A stretch of DNA of 35,776 nt, taken from assembly GCF_007713735.2 (NCBI RefSeq), contig NZ_VMNW02000086.1, positions 1 to 35,776 of the forward strand, read 5' to 3'. The notes beneath the pieces were generated by a model. That model worked only from the letters and a program-made list of their open reading frames with translations. It did no database searches and had not been told where the DNA came from. Each line of letters begins with the position of its first letter. Positions within the stretch are counted from its first letter, which is position 1. Below, piece by piece: positions 6,728 to 14,867 of this stretch. The translations under genes were made by a program, and so were the position numbers. The DNA is from Amycolatopsis acidicola. Lineage in GTDB: Bacteria > Actinomycetota > Actinomycetes > Mycobacteriales > Pseudonocardiaceae.

Positions 6728-7033
6728 ATGATTAACTTCATCGCGGTCGTGATCGCGATAGCCAGTGTGCTCGCCGCGCTGGGCCATGTCGGCTATCTGG
6801 CACTGCTCAACAACGCGGCGAACAAACGCGCCGGAGGCGCGCCCATCGCCGAGTACGTCCGCAGCCGCTGGGCCGTGGCGGGCGGCACGACCGCCGCCTC
6901 GTTGCTAGCCTGGCTGTTCACCGCGGGCGGCACCACGATGGACGTGCTGGCGATCATCATCGCCGCCGGCAGCGGGTCGGTAGCGGTGAAGGCGCTGCAG
7001 TCGACCCAGGCGAAGTACCGCAGCGGAGGATAG
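6728..7033 (+). CDS. Small membrane protein of unknown function
   Basis: A 101-residue protein that I do not recognise beyond conserved actinobacterial proteins of this size. Three hydrophobic segments are visible: about 3-27, 51-68 and 72-91, separated by a short polar loop (NNAANKRAGGAPIAEYVRSR). It ends in a basic tail. ATG at 6728 is preceded by CACACT and 6 nt, compatible with a weak leaderless -10; there is no Shine-Dalgarno. The coding frame is clean with normal GC3. It is separate from chorismate mutase (73-nt gap with a hairpin) and is followed by 268 nt without a gene. Confidence 0.7.
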   Translation: MINFIAVVIAIASVLAALGHVGYLALLNNAANKRAGGAPIAEYVRSRWAVAGGTTAASLLAWLFTAGGTTMDVLAIIIAAGSGSVAVKALQSTQAKYRSGG

Positions 7034-7301
7034 GGGCGCGGCAGGCCGCGCTTTCATACTGCAAGTCGCACTTTCCCGCGGCCTCGTTCCCCGACAGGGT
7101 GAACTTGCGAGCCCACCCTCCAGTCCCCGCTCAGGTCTTTTACCCTTGAGCCGTGGACCTTTGCGCGATCAACGGCACTCGCTCGGTTTCCCGCCGTGCG
7201 CGTGCAGATGAACGTGCATCTTCTCCCGTGCATGTTGCTCCGTTCGGCTTAACGGGCCTCCGACCGACGTCATACGGCGTCCCTGGAGGGATCCACTCGG
7301 C

Positions 7302-8495
7302 ATGAACGGCTGGGCCGACACGACCGGACAGATACCCAACCCGACAGGCAGGCACCGCCGTGGTGCCGGCACCTGGACGCCCCAGGTCGCTCCGCGCAAC
7401 CCCGGTGGCAGGCATTCGTCCGCCGGGCTCCCGCAGGACCCGCCCAGCCGTGGCTCGTTGCCGCTGCTCTCCCAGATCCTCAGCGAAGGCTCCGTCCAGC
7501 ACAGCGAACCGGGCTTCGGCCCCGTCAGCGGTCAGCTGCCGATCCCGGCGCAGGCCGCCGAACCGCCGCGCGCGCAGCCGGAGCGCATCGGCCCGCGCGG
7601 CAAACCGCGCCGCACCAAGGTCACGCTCACCCCGCCGACCTGCCACGAGGACAAGGCCGACGACGACGTCCGCGTCTACGTGGCCACCCCGGAGACGGGG
7701 TTGAGCACGTTCGACCTCGGCAGTGTCCCGGCATCGGTGACCCCGCCCCGCAGCTGGCGCAAGGCAGCCTGGTTCGCCACCGCCTCCTCCGGCGGCGTCG
7801 TGGTCGCCCTGCTCTTCGCCGGATCCGCGCTGGTCGGCAAGCCGACCCCGGACCAGGCGGGCGGCGGCTGGATCCCCGGCCTCGGCGGCGGCATCCCGAC
7901 GGTCGAGGGCGAGCAGATCGTGCCCGGCCCCTCCGGGCAGACCGGCGGCACCAGCAACAACGCCTTCGGCTCCGGCCAGCGCGTCCCCACCTCCACCGAG
8001 GTCACCGATTCCGCCAGTGACGCGGTCCGCTCGCCCGGCCGGTCCGCGGCGCTGAGGCCGCCCGGCACCAGCACGGAGGACGACAGCTCCTCGTCCTCCG
8101 GCAGCAGCGTCTCCACGCCCACCACCACGCCGGTCCCGCAGAAGCCGCCGTCGAAGCCCGCCTCCTGGGACGCGGATCCGCAGCGGTTCACGGTCCAGTC
8201 GCCGCCGGACCCGCAGAGCCTCGCCACGGACTCGCAGAAGTACCTCGACGCGGTCACCGAGGACCCGGAGGCCGCGCACGCGATGACCACCGGCGAGCTC
8301 AACCAGGAGGGCACCGACGGGATCGAGCGGAAGTACTCGGACGTCGCGTACTTCCAGGTCCAGCACGTGCAGGTACACCAGTACGACGGCAAGACCGTGT
8401 GCACCGTGAAGATGGTCCGCAAGGACGGCTCGGCGGTCACCGAGCAGCGCACCCTCACGTTCTCCGGCGAGAAGATCTCCAGCGACGGTGACTGA
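7302..8495 (+). CDS. Single-pass membrane protein with Pro-rich cytoplasmic region and small extracellular domain
   Basis: A 397-residue protein without a recognised family. Residues 1-145 are Pro/Gly/Arg-rich, probably disordered and cytoplasmic. A hydrophobic segment lies at about 156-174 (AAWFATASSGGVVVALLFAG). After it comes a Gly/Ser/Thr-rich linker and a C-terminal domain of about 110 residues (305-397), with the pattern of a small alpha+beta NTF2-like fold: two helices, then strands VQVHQYDGKTVCTVKMV and TEQRTLTFSG. The downstream gene (8647-9489) encodes the same plan with a related C-terminal domain, so the two are probably paralogues, perhaps acting together or as outer-face partners or substrates of the kinases that follow (inference). 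The start ATG at 7302 has CTGGAGG 12-18 nt upstream. Confidence 0.75.
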   Translation: MNGWADTTGQIPNPTGRHRRGAGTWTPQVAPRNPGGRHSSAGLPQDPPSRGSLPLLSQILSEGSVQHSEPGFGPVSGQLPIPAQAAEPPRAQPERIGPRGKPRRTKVTLTPPTCHEDKADDDVRVYVATPETGLSTFDLGSVPASVTPPRSWRKAAWFATASSGGVVVALLFAGSALVGKPTPDQAGGGWIPGLGGGIPTVEGEQIVPGPSGQTGGTSNNAFGSGQRVPTSTEVTDSASDAVRSPGRSAALRPPGTSTEDDSSSSSGSSVSTPTTTPVPQKPPSKPASWDADPQRFTVQSPPDPQSLATDSQKYLDAVTEDPEAAHAMTTGELNQEGTDGIERKYSDVAYFQVQHVQVHQYDGKTVCTVKMVRKDGSAVTEQRTLTFSGEKISSDGD

Positions 8496-8582
8496 TCTCT
8501 CATCGCCCGCGTTGCGCCGGCCGGGTGACGCTCGCTGCCGTTCGTCTCGCCCGGAGTGCAGCCCACCGATAGAGGGTGGCCG

Positions 8583-8619
8583 GTAACGACTCGCCACGGT
8601 TCGCTGATGTAACGAACCG
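8583..8619 (+). promoter_or_regulatory. Inverted repeat and sigma-D-like promoter before the 8647 gene
   Basis: CGGTTCG (8597-8603) and CGAACCG (8613-8619) form a 7-bp inverted repeat. Overlapping it, GTAACG (8583-8588), 16 nt, then TGAT (8605-8608) resembles the ECF sigma-D pattern GTAACG-N16-CGAT that I remember for mycobacteria. Low certainty: the -10 has one mismatch. Confidence 0.3.
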
Positions 8620-8646
8620 ACAACGCGATCGACCGGAACAGAGGCC

Positions 8647-9489
8647 ATGAGAGTCGTGCACGATCGGCGGCGGACCCGTCAGGAGACGGACGCCGTCACC
8701 GTCGAGGACCTGCTCGCGATGCAGGCCCACGACCCCATGCTGCTCGACGGCGAGTACCGCACCGAGCCGGTGCGGGCGGCCGGCGGGTTCCTCCCGCCGC
8801 CCGGGACCCGGGCGCGCCGGGCGAGTGCCCCGCCGCGCGAGCCGGAGAGCAGGCTGGCCAAGGCGGCGAAGCTCGCCGGGCTGACCACTGCGGCATCGCT
8901 CCTGGTGGGCGCCGTGGTCGCGGCCTCGATGGTCACCAAGGAACGTCCGGCCGAGGCGGGTCGCGGCGCGCTCGAGCCGCCGCGGATCACCGGCGCGGCG
9001 GCGTTGGGCGGATTCGTCCCGAGTACCGGGAAGCCGCCGGCCGGCAGCCGGGACGTGCGGCAGTCGCAGGCGCCGGTGTCGGTTTCGCAGGTGCCGGTCG
9101 CGGCCACCGAACAGACAGCCGCCGCGCCCGCGGGCACGAGCGCCCCCACCACGACCACGTCCTCCCAAGAGCCGAGCGACGCCGACAAGCTGAAGGCCGT
9201 GCGGCAGTTCTACCGCCGGATGGCCTCCGACCGCCCGGAGGACGCGCTCGCGATGCTCACCCCGGATCTGGCCGGCGATGAACCCGGTGACCTGGTCCGC
9301 GCGTGGAGTTCGATGAAGGACGTCCACGTGGACGACGTCGAGGTCCAGCCGGACGGGACGGTGCGGGCGGTGGTCACCTTGAAGCAGCAGGACGGCACGA
9401 AACTGCGGGTCACCCAGGTCCTGACGCTGGCGGCGGGGACGGCGGAGCAGATTTCCGGCGCCGTGCTGCTTTCCGCGGAGCAGTTGTAG
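8647..9489 (+). CDS. Single-pass membrane protein, paralogue of the 7302 gene product
   Basis: A 280-residue protein. The N-terminal 75 residues are charged and likely cytoplasmic. A hydrophobic segment follows at about 79-97 (LAGLTTAASLLVGAVVAASM). Next is a Pro/Ala/Thr-rich linker to about 175, and a C-terminal domain (180-280) of predicted helix-helix-strand pattern (KLKAVRQFYRRMASDRPEDA, VRAVVTLKQQDGT, VTQVLTLAAG). The domain order and the end pattern match the preceding gene. NTF2/SnoaL-like folding is a guess from secondary structure. ATG at 8647 has AGAGG only 3 nt upstream. The Ser/Thr kinase gene starts 183 nt further on. Confidence 0.75.
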   Translation: MRVVHDRRRTRQETDAVTVEDLLAMQAHDPMLLDGEYRTEPVRAAGGFLPPPGTRARRASAPPREPESRLAKAAKLAGLTTAASLLVGAVVAASMVTKERPAEAGRGALEPPRITGAAALGGFVPSTGKPPAGSRDVRQSQAPVSVSQVPVAATEQTAAAPAGTSAPTTTTSSQEPSDADKLKAVRQFYRRMASDRPEDALAMLTPDLAGDEPGDLVRAWSSMKDVHVDDVEVQPDGTVRAVVTLKQQDGTKLRVTQVLTLAAGTAEQISGAVLLSAEQL

Positions 9490-9672
9490 TCCTGGCCATA
9501 GCAGGCAACCCGGCGGCGCCCCAAAGCGTGCCGAGTGTATGTGCGCAGAGTGAGCGCCCTAGCCTTGTCACGAGCTGATCTCGGCTAAACCGGCCCACGG
9601 GCCGCGATATGTGCATACGCTCCGGCGTGCGGCATGCTGTCGCCCCGGGAAAGCAGCCCCGAAGGAGGTCGC

Positions 9673-11181
9673 GTGAGCGACGAGGGTCGCCTGGTCGCCG
9701 GCCGGTACCGGATCGTACGGCGAATCGGCACCGGCGCCATGGGCGCCGTGTGGCAGGCGCATGACGAGGTGCTGGCGCGCACGGTGGCGATCAAGCAGCT
9801 GCTGCTGCAGCCGGGGTTGGAAAACCACGAGGCCGAGGACGCCAAGCAGCGCACGATGCGTGAGGGCCGGATCGCGGCCCGGCTGCACCACCCCAACGCC
9901 ATCAGCGTGTTCGACGTCGTCACCGACGACAACGGCCAGCCGTGCCTCGTGATGGAGTACCTGCAGTCCACCAGCCTCGCCGAGGTGCTGCGGGACCGGA
10001 AGACGCTGCCCCCGCAGGAGGTGGCGTCGATCGGCGCGCAGATCGCGGCCGCGCTGAAGGAGGCGCACGCGGTCGGCATCGTGCACCGCGACATCAAGCC
10101 GGGCAACATCCTGCTCGCCGACAACGGCCTGGTGAAGATCACCGACTTCGGCATCTCCCGCGCGAAGGACGACGTCACGGTCACGAAGACCGGGATGATC
10201 GCGGGCACCCCCGCGTACCTCGCGCCCGAGGTCGCGATCGGCGGCGACCCCGGTCCCGAGTCCGACATCTTCTCGCTCGGCTCCACGCTGTACGCGGCCT
10301 GCGAGGGCCAGCCGCCCTTCGGCCTGAGCGAGAACACGCTCAGCCTGCTGCACGCCGTGGCCGCCGGGCAGATCAACCCGCCCCGTCAGTCCGGCCCGCT
10401 GGCCAGCGTGCTCGCGGTGCTGCTTCACCCGGACGTGAACCACCGGCCGACGGCCGAGGAGTGCGAGGAGCTGCTGTCCGCGGTCGCCAGGGGCGAGACC
10501 CCGCTGGGCGGCCCGGCGGAGACCAGGATCTCGCCCTCGGGTGGCGCGCTGGGTGCCGCCGGTGCCGGTGCGCTGGGCGGTGCGGCGCTGGGCGCCGCCG
10601 GAACCCGCGCGTTCAACGGCGACCTGGGCGGCAACGCGGCGGACAACTTCTACGACGACGATTACGACGACTACGCGGACGACCCGTACGCGCAGACCAC
10701 GGCGTACCCGACCGAGGACTACGACCGCACCCGCGCGGTGTCGCAGGCCGGGTACGACGACTACGACAGCCCGCCGCCGGGCAGTGGCCCCGGTGACGAC
10801 GAAGAGGACGAGAAGCCGGGCAAGTGGAAGGTGCCAGCCGCGATCGGCGCCGTCGTGCTGATCGGGTTGGTGGCGCTCGGTTTCTGGCTGTTCAGCGGTC
10901 CGAAGGGCGGCAGCACCAGCAACGTCACGGACACCCAGCCCGCGGTGCCGCCCGTGGTCACCAGCTCCTCGGTGCAGACCACGGAGAGCCCGACCACGAC
11001 GGAGACCGAGCGGTCGAGCTCCACGAAGACGACGAAGTCCAAGAAGACCAGCAGCTCGGTCGAGGACACGACGGAGACTTCCTCTTCGGAGAAGCGCACT
11101 CCCTCCTCGTCCCCGTCGAAGACGCCCTCCTCGGCGCCAGACTCGACAACGCAGAGCCCGACATCCGGTGCGAACGGCTAG
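9673..11181 (+). CDS. Transmembrane Ser/Thr protein kinase
   Basis: Eukaryotic-type kinase (502 residues) that phosphorylates proteins on Ser/Thr at the inner face of the membrane. The catalytic domain (about 10-275) is intact: Gly loop GTGAMG (19-24), ATP-anchoring Lys41 in VAIKQ, catalytic HRDIKPGN with Asp140, DFG with Asp158, and GTPAYLAPE. An acidic, Tyr/Asp-rich juxtamembrane stretch follows (DDDYDDYADDPY and similar), then one transmembrane helix (about 390-408, IGAVVLIGLVALGFWLF) and an outer tail of about 90 residues made almost only of Ser, Thr, Pro and Lys, without a folded sensor such as PASTA. The tail looks wall-threading or glycosylated. I chose GTG at 9673 because AAGGAGG (9662-9668) lies 4 nt before it; an ATG at 9634 has no such signal. 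Confidence 0.93.
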   Translation: MSDEGRLVAGRYRIVRRIGTGAMGAVWQAHDEVLARTVAIKQLLLQPGLENHEAEDAKQRTMREGRIAARLHHPNAISVFDVVTDDNGQPCLVMEYLQSTSLAEVLRDRKTLPPQEVASIGAQIAAALKEAHAVGIVHRDIKPGNILLADNGLVKITDFGISRAKDDVTVTKTGMIAGTPAYLAPEVAIGGDPGPESDIFSLGSTLYAACEGQPPFGLSENTLSLLHAVAAGQINPPRQSGPLASVLAVLLHPDVNHRPTAEECEELLSAVARGETPLGGPAETRISPSGGALGAAGAGALGGAALGAAGTRAFNGDLGGNAADNFYDDDYDDYADDPYAQTTAYPTEDYDRTRAVSQAGYDDYDSPPPGSGPGDDEEDEKPGKWKVPAAIGAVVLIGLVALGFWLFSGPKGGSTSNVTDTQPAVPPVVTSSSVQTTESPTTTETERSSSTKTTKSKKTSSSVEDTTETSSSEKRTPSSSPSKTPSSAPDSTTQSPTSGANG

Positions 11182-11236
11182 GTGCCAAGTAGGCTCGGCG
11201 GAAAGTATCTGACCGTCATCCTGACGAGAGGTTGTT

Positions 11237-12190
11237 TTGGGTACTGAGGGCGTACTCGTCGGCGGCCGGTACCGCTTGGACCAGCCGATCGGCCGCGGCC
11301 GCGCGGGCATCGTGTGGCTGGCGCACGACACCCTCCTGAACCGCACGGTCGCCGCGAAGCGGATGTTCGTCCCGGCCGGGGCCGACCCGGCGGTGGCCGA
11401 GCAGGAAGGCCGCGCCGCGACGAGGGTGCAGCACAACTGCGTGATCACGGTGTACGACGTGGTGCGCGACGGTCAGGATCCGTGGCTGCTGATGGAGTAC
11501 GTGCCGTCCCGCAGCATGGCCGACTTCCTCGGCGAGCACGGCACCCTCACCCCCGAGCAGGCGGCGTTTCTCGGCATCCAGCTGGCTTCGGCGCTGAGTG
11601 CCGCGCACCGGAACGGGATCATGCACCGCGGGCTGGAGCCCGGCACCGTGCTGCTCGCCGACGATGGTGGGGTGAAGGTGACCGACTTCGGGATCACCGG
11701 CCCTGGCCCGAATCCGGCGTTCCGCGCGCCCGAGGTCGCCAAAGGCGGCCGCGCGGACGCGGCGGCCGATGCCTTCTCCCTCGGCGCGACGCTCTACCAG
11801 GCCGTGGAGGGTGTGCCGCCCTACGGCGAAACCGGCGAGTGGCCGTTGCGGCAGCCGCAGCGCGCGGGCCAGCTGACCGGGGCGCTGATGAAGCTGCTGC
11901 GCGAGGACCCGTTCACGCGGCCGAACCTGGCCGACAGCATGACCGCGTTCCGCGCGATCACCCAGGGCAGGCAGACGGCCTTCATCCCGCCGACCGCCCC
12001 GGCGATGCCGACGATCCCGGTGGCGCGGCCGATGGCGCCGCGGCCGCAGCCGCTGCAGGCACCGGTGGGGACCAAGGCGCCGATGATCACGATGAGCCCG
12101 CAGCGCGTGCGCGCGCTGATCCTCACGGTGCTCGCCGTGCTCTGCGCCGCCGCCATCGGCATCGGCATCACGCAGTTGCTGTTCCTCTAG
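11237..12190 (+). CDS. Membrane-anchored pseudokinase (Ser/Thr kinase fold)
   Basis: A 317-residue protein with a kinase-like domain and a C-terminal transmembrane helix (about 292-316) that ends the protein, leaving no outer domain. The Gly-loop region (IGRGRAGIV, 18-26), Lys41 (VAAKR) and DFG (150-152) are present. The catalytic loop reads HRGLEPGT (130-137) where HRDIKPGN is required: the catalytic Asp is Gly, the loop Lys is Glu and the Mg-binding Asn is Thr. The activation segment between DFG and APE is very short. It is therefore very unlikely to be an active kinase, but may still bind nucleotide and act as scaffold or allosteric partner of the intact kinase encoded 55 nt upstream on the same strand. 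TTG at 11237 follows GAGAGG (11226-11231). Its last 47 nt are duplicated downstream. Confidence 0.88.
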   Translation: MGTEGVLVGGRYRLDQPIGRGRAGIVWLAHDTLLNRTVAAKRMFVPAGADPAVAEQEGRAATRVQHNCVITVYDVVRDGQDPWLLMEYVPSRSMADFLGEHGTLTPEQAAFLGIQLASALSAAHRNGIMHRGLEPGTVLLADDGGVKVTDFGITGPGPNPAFRAPEVAKGGRADAAADAFSLGATLYQAVEGVPPYGETGEWPLRQPQRAGQLTGALMKLLREDPFTRPNLADSMTAFRAITQGRQTAFIPPTAPAMPTIPVARPMAPRPQPLQAPVGTKAPMITMSPQRVRALILTVLAVLCAAAIGIGITQLLFL

Positions 12191-12289
12191 GCCCCGGAGG
12201 GCGCCGCGCGGGGGCAGACTCTCGACACGCGCCACCACAACAGCGCCGCCGCCATCGGCATCGGCATCACGCAGCTGCTGTTCCTCTAG
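12144..12289 (+). repeat. 47-bp direct repeat duplicating the 3' end of the pseudokinase gene
   Basis: 12144-12190 (the last 15 codons plus stop) and 12243-12289 are identical except one base (CAGTTG against CAGCTG). The offset is 99 nt, a multiple of three. The second copy is non-coding, following the stop codon, and encodes the same C-terminal residues AAAIGIGITQLLFL in register. The 52 nt between the copies is unrelated to the gene. Confidence 0.9.
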
Positions 12290-12318
12290 CCCCATCGTCT
12301 TCACGCAACACCTGCCCG

Positions 12319-13218
12319 CTAATCCCCGGCAGGCGCCGCCGCGCGGAGGGTGTCCAGTAGGCAGGCGACGGCGGGCTGGCTCCGGACGCGCGCGGCCACG
12401 GCGGCGTGGATGCTCCGGATCGGCTCCGGGTTCCGCAAGCGCCGGATCGCCACCCCCGGGTGCGGCGCGCCCAGCCCGAGCACGGGCACCGGGCTGACGC
12501 CGAGGCCCGCGGCCACAAACCCTTGCGACGTCTGATAATCCTCGCACTCCAGCACGAAGTTCGGCGCGAACCCGGCTGCCCCGCACGCTCCCAGCAGCAC
12601 GTCCCGGCACGGCCCCGGGGTGCCTTCGTTGCCGACCCACGGCTCGTTCGCCAGCTCAGCCAAGTCGACGATTCGCTTACGCGCCAACGGATGCGCCTTC
12701 GGCAGCGCCACCCGGTACGGATCGTCGAGCAGGTGCACGAGGTCGACGGTGGCCGAACGCCATTCGCCCTGCCACACGATGATCGACACATCGCTCTTCC
12801 CCGTTTCGACCTCGGGCACCGAATCGACCGGCTCGAGCAGCTTCAAATCCAGCAGCAGGCGGGGAAACTCGCGCCGGATGGCGGCGACGGCCGGCGGCAC
12901 CAGCGCGGCCCCGGCCGTCGCGAAGTACCGGATGGCGAGCCGTCCGGTGCGGCCTGCCTTCAGGTCCGCCAGCTCCGTCTCGGCCTTGGCCAGCTGGGCG
13001 CCGACCAGTTCGGCGTGCCCGGACAACAGCGCCCCGGCGGGAGTCGGCCGGACGCCGCGGCCGATCCGCTCCAGCAGCTCGATGCCCGCTTCCCGTTCCA
13101 GCGTGGCGAGTTGCTGACTGAGCGCGGACGGGGTGTAGCCGAGGTTCCGGGCGGCCTGGGAGATCGAGCCGCTGCTGATCACGGCCCGGAGCACCTGGAG
13201 TCTGCGGACGTCGAGCAT
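12319..13218 (-). CDS. LysR-family transcriptional regulator
   Basis: A 299-residue regulator. The N-terminal winged helix-turn-helix (1-60) has the pattern LQVLRAVISSGSISQAARNLGYTPSALSQQLATLE, followed by the linker helix and a C-terminal periplasmic-binding-protein-like effector domain (about 88-290). It is divergent from an EamA exporter, the usual arrangement in which LysR proteins control the neighbouring transporter (inference). Two in-frame ATG occur, at 13230 and 13218. I chose 13218 because the protein then starts MLDVRRL as in related regulators, and because TATGCT (13231-13226) lies exactly 7 nt upstream as a leaderless -10; neither start has a Shine-Dalgarno. The inducer is unknown. 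Confidence 0.9.
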   Translation of the reverse strand: MLDVRRLQVLRAVISSGSISQAARNLGYTPSALSQQLATLEREAGIELLERIGRGVRPTPAGALLSGHAELVGAQLAKAETELADLKAGRTGRLAIRYFATAGAALVPPAVAAIRREFPRLLLDLKLLEPVDSVPEVETGKSDVSIIVWQGEWRSATVDLVHLLDDPYRVALPKAHPLARKRIVDLAELANEPWVGNEGTPGPCRDVLLGACGAAGFAPNFVLECEDYQTSQGFVAAGLGVSPVPVLGLGAPHPGVAIRRLRNPEPIRSIHAAVAARVRSQPAVACLLDTLRAAAPAGD

Positions 13219-13230
13219 GGCGCCGAGCAT

Positions 13231-13255
13231 ACAGTTTTACTGAAAGCTGCCTGTA
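13231..13255. promoter_or_regulatory. Candidate LysR operator between divergent genes
   Basis: The short divergent region carries CAGTTTTACTG (13232-13242, inverted repeat CAGT-N3-ACTG) and ACAG...CTGT at 13231-13254, an arrangement compatible with an interrupted LysR site next to the regulator's own -10. Confidence 0.35.
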
Positions 13256-13266
13256 GTTGATTTCGC

Positions 13267-13295
13267 TTGTCCTTACGAATCCCGCTCGGCAGGCT
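13267..13295 (+). promoter_or_regulatory. Promoter of the EamA exporter gene
   Basis: TTGTCC (13267-13272), 17-nt spacer, CAGGCT (13290-13295), then 6 nt to GTG 13302. This supports a leaderless start at 13302 over the TTG at 13257, which would lie upstream of the promoter. Confidence 0.5.
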
Positions 13296-13301
13296 GAGTC
13301 C

Positions 13302-14204
13302 GTGGGAGATCGGAAATCGTTGCCGTGGCTGGCCGCGCTGGCGCTGATGTGGGGTTCCAGCTTCCTGTGGATCAAGCTCGCGCTGACGGCATTCACGCCG
13401 GTGCAGGTCGTGCTGATCCGGACCGCGCTCGGCGCGCTGGTGCTCGTGGCCCTGTGCTACGCGCAGCGCGACAAGCTGCCGTCGCACCCGCGTGTGCTGC
13501 GGCATCTGCTCGTCGCGGCGCTGTTCCACAACGCGTTGCCGTTCCTGCTGTTCGCGATCGGCGAGCAGACCGTGGACTCCGGGTTCACCGGGGTGCTGAA
13601 CGCGACGACTCCATTGTGGACACTCCTGATCGCGGTACTGGCCGGCACCGAGCGAAAGCTGACCCGGCAACGGATCGCGGGCCTCGCCGGAGGATTCGCC
13701 GGGGTGCTGCTGATCTTCGCACCGTGGCAGGCGTCCGGCGTGCTGAGCTGGGGCGCGCTCGCCTGCCTCGCGGCCGCCGCGAGCTACGGGTTCGTCAACG
13801 TGTACGAGGGCAAGTACCTGTCGGCGACCGGCTCGTCGCCCGTCGCGCTCGCCGGGGCGCAGATGACCGCGGCGAGCGGGTTCGCGTTGCTGAGCATGCC
13901 CGCCGGCGGCCTCGAACCGGTGCGTTTCGGCGTGGTCCCGATGGTGGCGGTGTTGGTGCTCGGCGTTTTCTCCACCGGCGTCGCGTTCGCGGTGAACTAC
14001 CGGCTGCTGACGGCGGAGGGCCCGTTGGCGGTTTCCACGGTCAGCTACCTGATGCCGGTGGTTTCGGTGCTGCTCGGCGTGCTCTTCCTCGGCGAGACGA
14101 TCGGCTTGCGGGTGCTCGCCGGCATGGTGGTCGTACTCGGCGGCGTGGCACTGACCAGGTTGCGCGGCCGGGCCAAGACTCCTGAACCGGCGGCGGCCGC
14201 GTAA
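13302..14204 (+). CDS. EamA-family (DMT superfamily) transporter
   Basis: A 300-residue integral membrane protein with about ten hydrophobic segments in two homologous EamA halves (roughly 1-135 and 145-290). The first half begins LAALALMWGSSFLWIKLAL, typical of this family, and the second half ends VSYLMPVVSVLLGVLFLGETIGLRVLAGMVVVLGGVAL. Members export amino acids, drugs or other metabolites; the substrate cannot be read from sequence. The GTG at 13302 is chosen because the conserved first helix starts soon after and a promoter with 6-nt spacing precedes it. It is divergent from the LysR gene and convergent with the response regulator gene, with 3 nt between stops. Confidence 0.88.
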   Translation: MGDRKSLPWLAALALMWGSSFLWIKLALTAFTPVQVVLIRTALGALVLVALCYAQRDKLPSHPRVLRHLLVAALFHNALPFLLFAIGEQTVDSGFTGVLNATTPLWTLLIAVLAGTERKLTRQRIAGLAGGFAGVLLIFAPWQASGVLSWGALACLAAAASYGFVNVYEGKYLSATGSSPVALAGAQMTAASGFALLSMPAGGLEPVRFGVVPMVAVLVLGVFSTGVAFAVNYRLLTAEGPLAVSTVSYLMPVVSVLLGVLFLGETIGLRVLAGMVVVLGGVALTRLRGRAKTPEPAAAA

Positions 14205-14207
14205 CGC

Positions 14208-14867
14208 TCAGACGAGCCGCCTGTCGGAGGCCCAGCGTGACAGCTCGTACCGGTTGGACAGCTGTGTCTTGCGCAGGACGCTGGACACGTGCGTCTCGAC
14301 CGTCTTCACGGAGATGAACAGCTCGGAGGCGATCTCCTTATAGGCGTAACCCCTTGCAAGCAGACGGAGCACGTCCCGCTCGCGCGGGGTCAGCAGGTCC
14401 AGCTCCGGGTCGCTGATCGGCGCCGAACCGGGCCGGTCGGCGAAGGCGTCCAGCACGAATCCGGCCAGGCGCGGGGAAAACACCGCGTCCCCGTCCGACA
14501 CCCGCACGATCGCGCGGACCAGTTCCTTCGAGGAGATCGTCTTCGTGACGTAGCCACGGGCGCCCGCCCGGATCACGGCGATCACGTCCTCCGCCGCGTC
14601 CGACACCGAGAGCGCCAGGAACACGACGTCCGGCAGCTCCGGGCGCACCCGGCGCAGCACCTCCGCGCCGCCGCCGTCGGGCATGTGCACGTCCAGCAGG
14701 ACGACCTGCGGCTTGGTGCGGGCGATCCCCGCGACCGACTCGGCCACCGACCCCGCTTCGCCGACCACGCGCACTTCGTCGGTGATCGACTCCAGCTCCG
14801 TGCGCACCCCGGCGCGGAACAACGCATGGTCGTCGACCAGAAAGACTGTCACCGGTGTCTCGGTCAC
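14208..14867 (-). CDS. NarL/LuxR-type response regulator
   Basis: A 219-residue response regulator. The receiver domain (1-120) has the acidic pair Asp12/Asp13, phospho-acceptor Asp59 in LLDVHMPD and Lys109 in GYVTKT. The LuxR-type helix-turn-helix (about 155-215) reads LTPRERDVLRLLARGYAYKEIASELFISVKTVETHVSSVLRK with a short break. It is encoded immediately downstream of its probable partner kinase: the kinase stop TGA overlaps the GTG start, so translation is coupled. The likely target is the divergent region 16184-16298, which carries repeated TCAGGG elements (inference). It resembles regulators of cell-envelope stress systems that include a PspC domain. Confidence 0.93.
   Translation of the reverse strand: MTETPVTVFLVDDHALFRAGVRTELESITDEVRVVGEAGSVAESVAGIARTKPQVVLLDVHMPDGGGAEVLRRVRPELPDVVFLALSVSDAAEDVIAVIRAGARGYVTKTISSKELVRAIVRVSDGDAVFSPRLAGFVLDAFADRPGSAPISDPELDLLTPRERDVLRLLARGYAYKEIASELFISVKTVETHVSSVLRKTQLSNRYELSRWASDRRLV

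Noticed and set aside
13257..13301. TTG start for the EamA exporter
   Set aside because: It lies upstream of the best promoter and adds residues not seen in the family; GTG 13302 is better.
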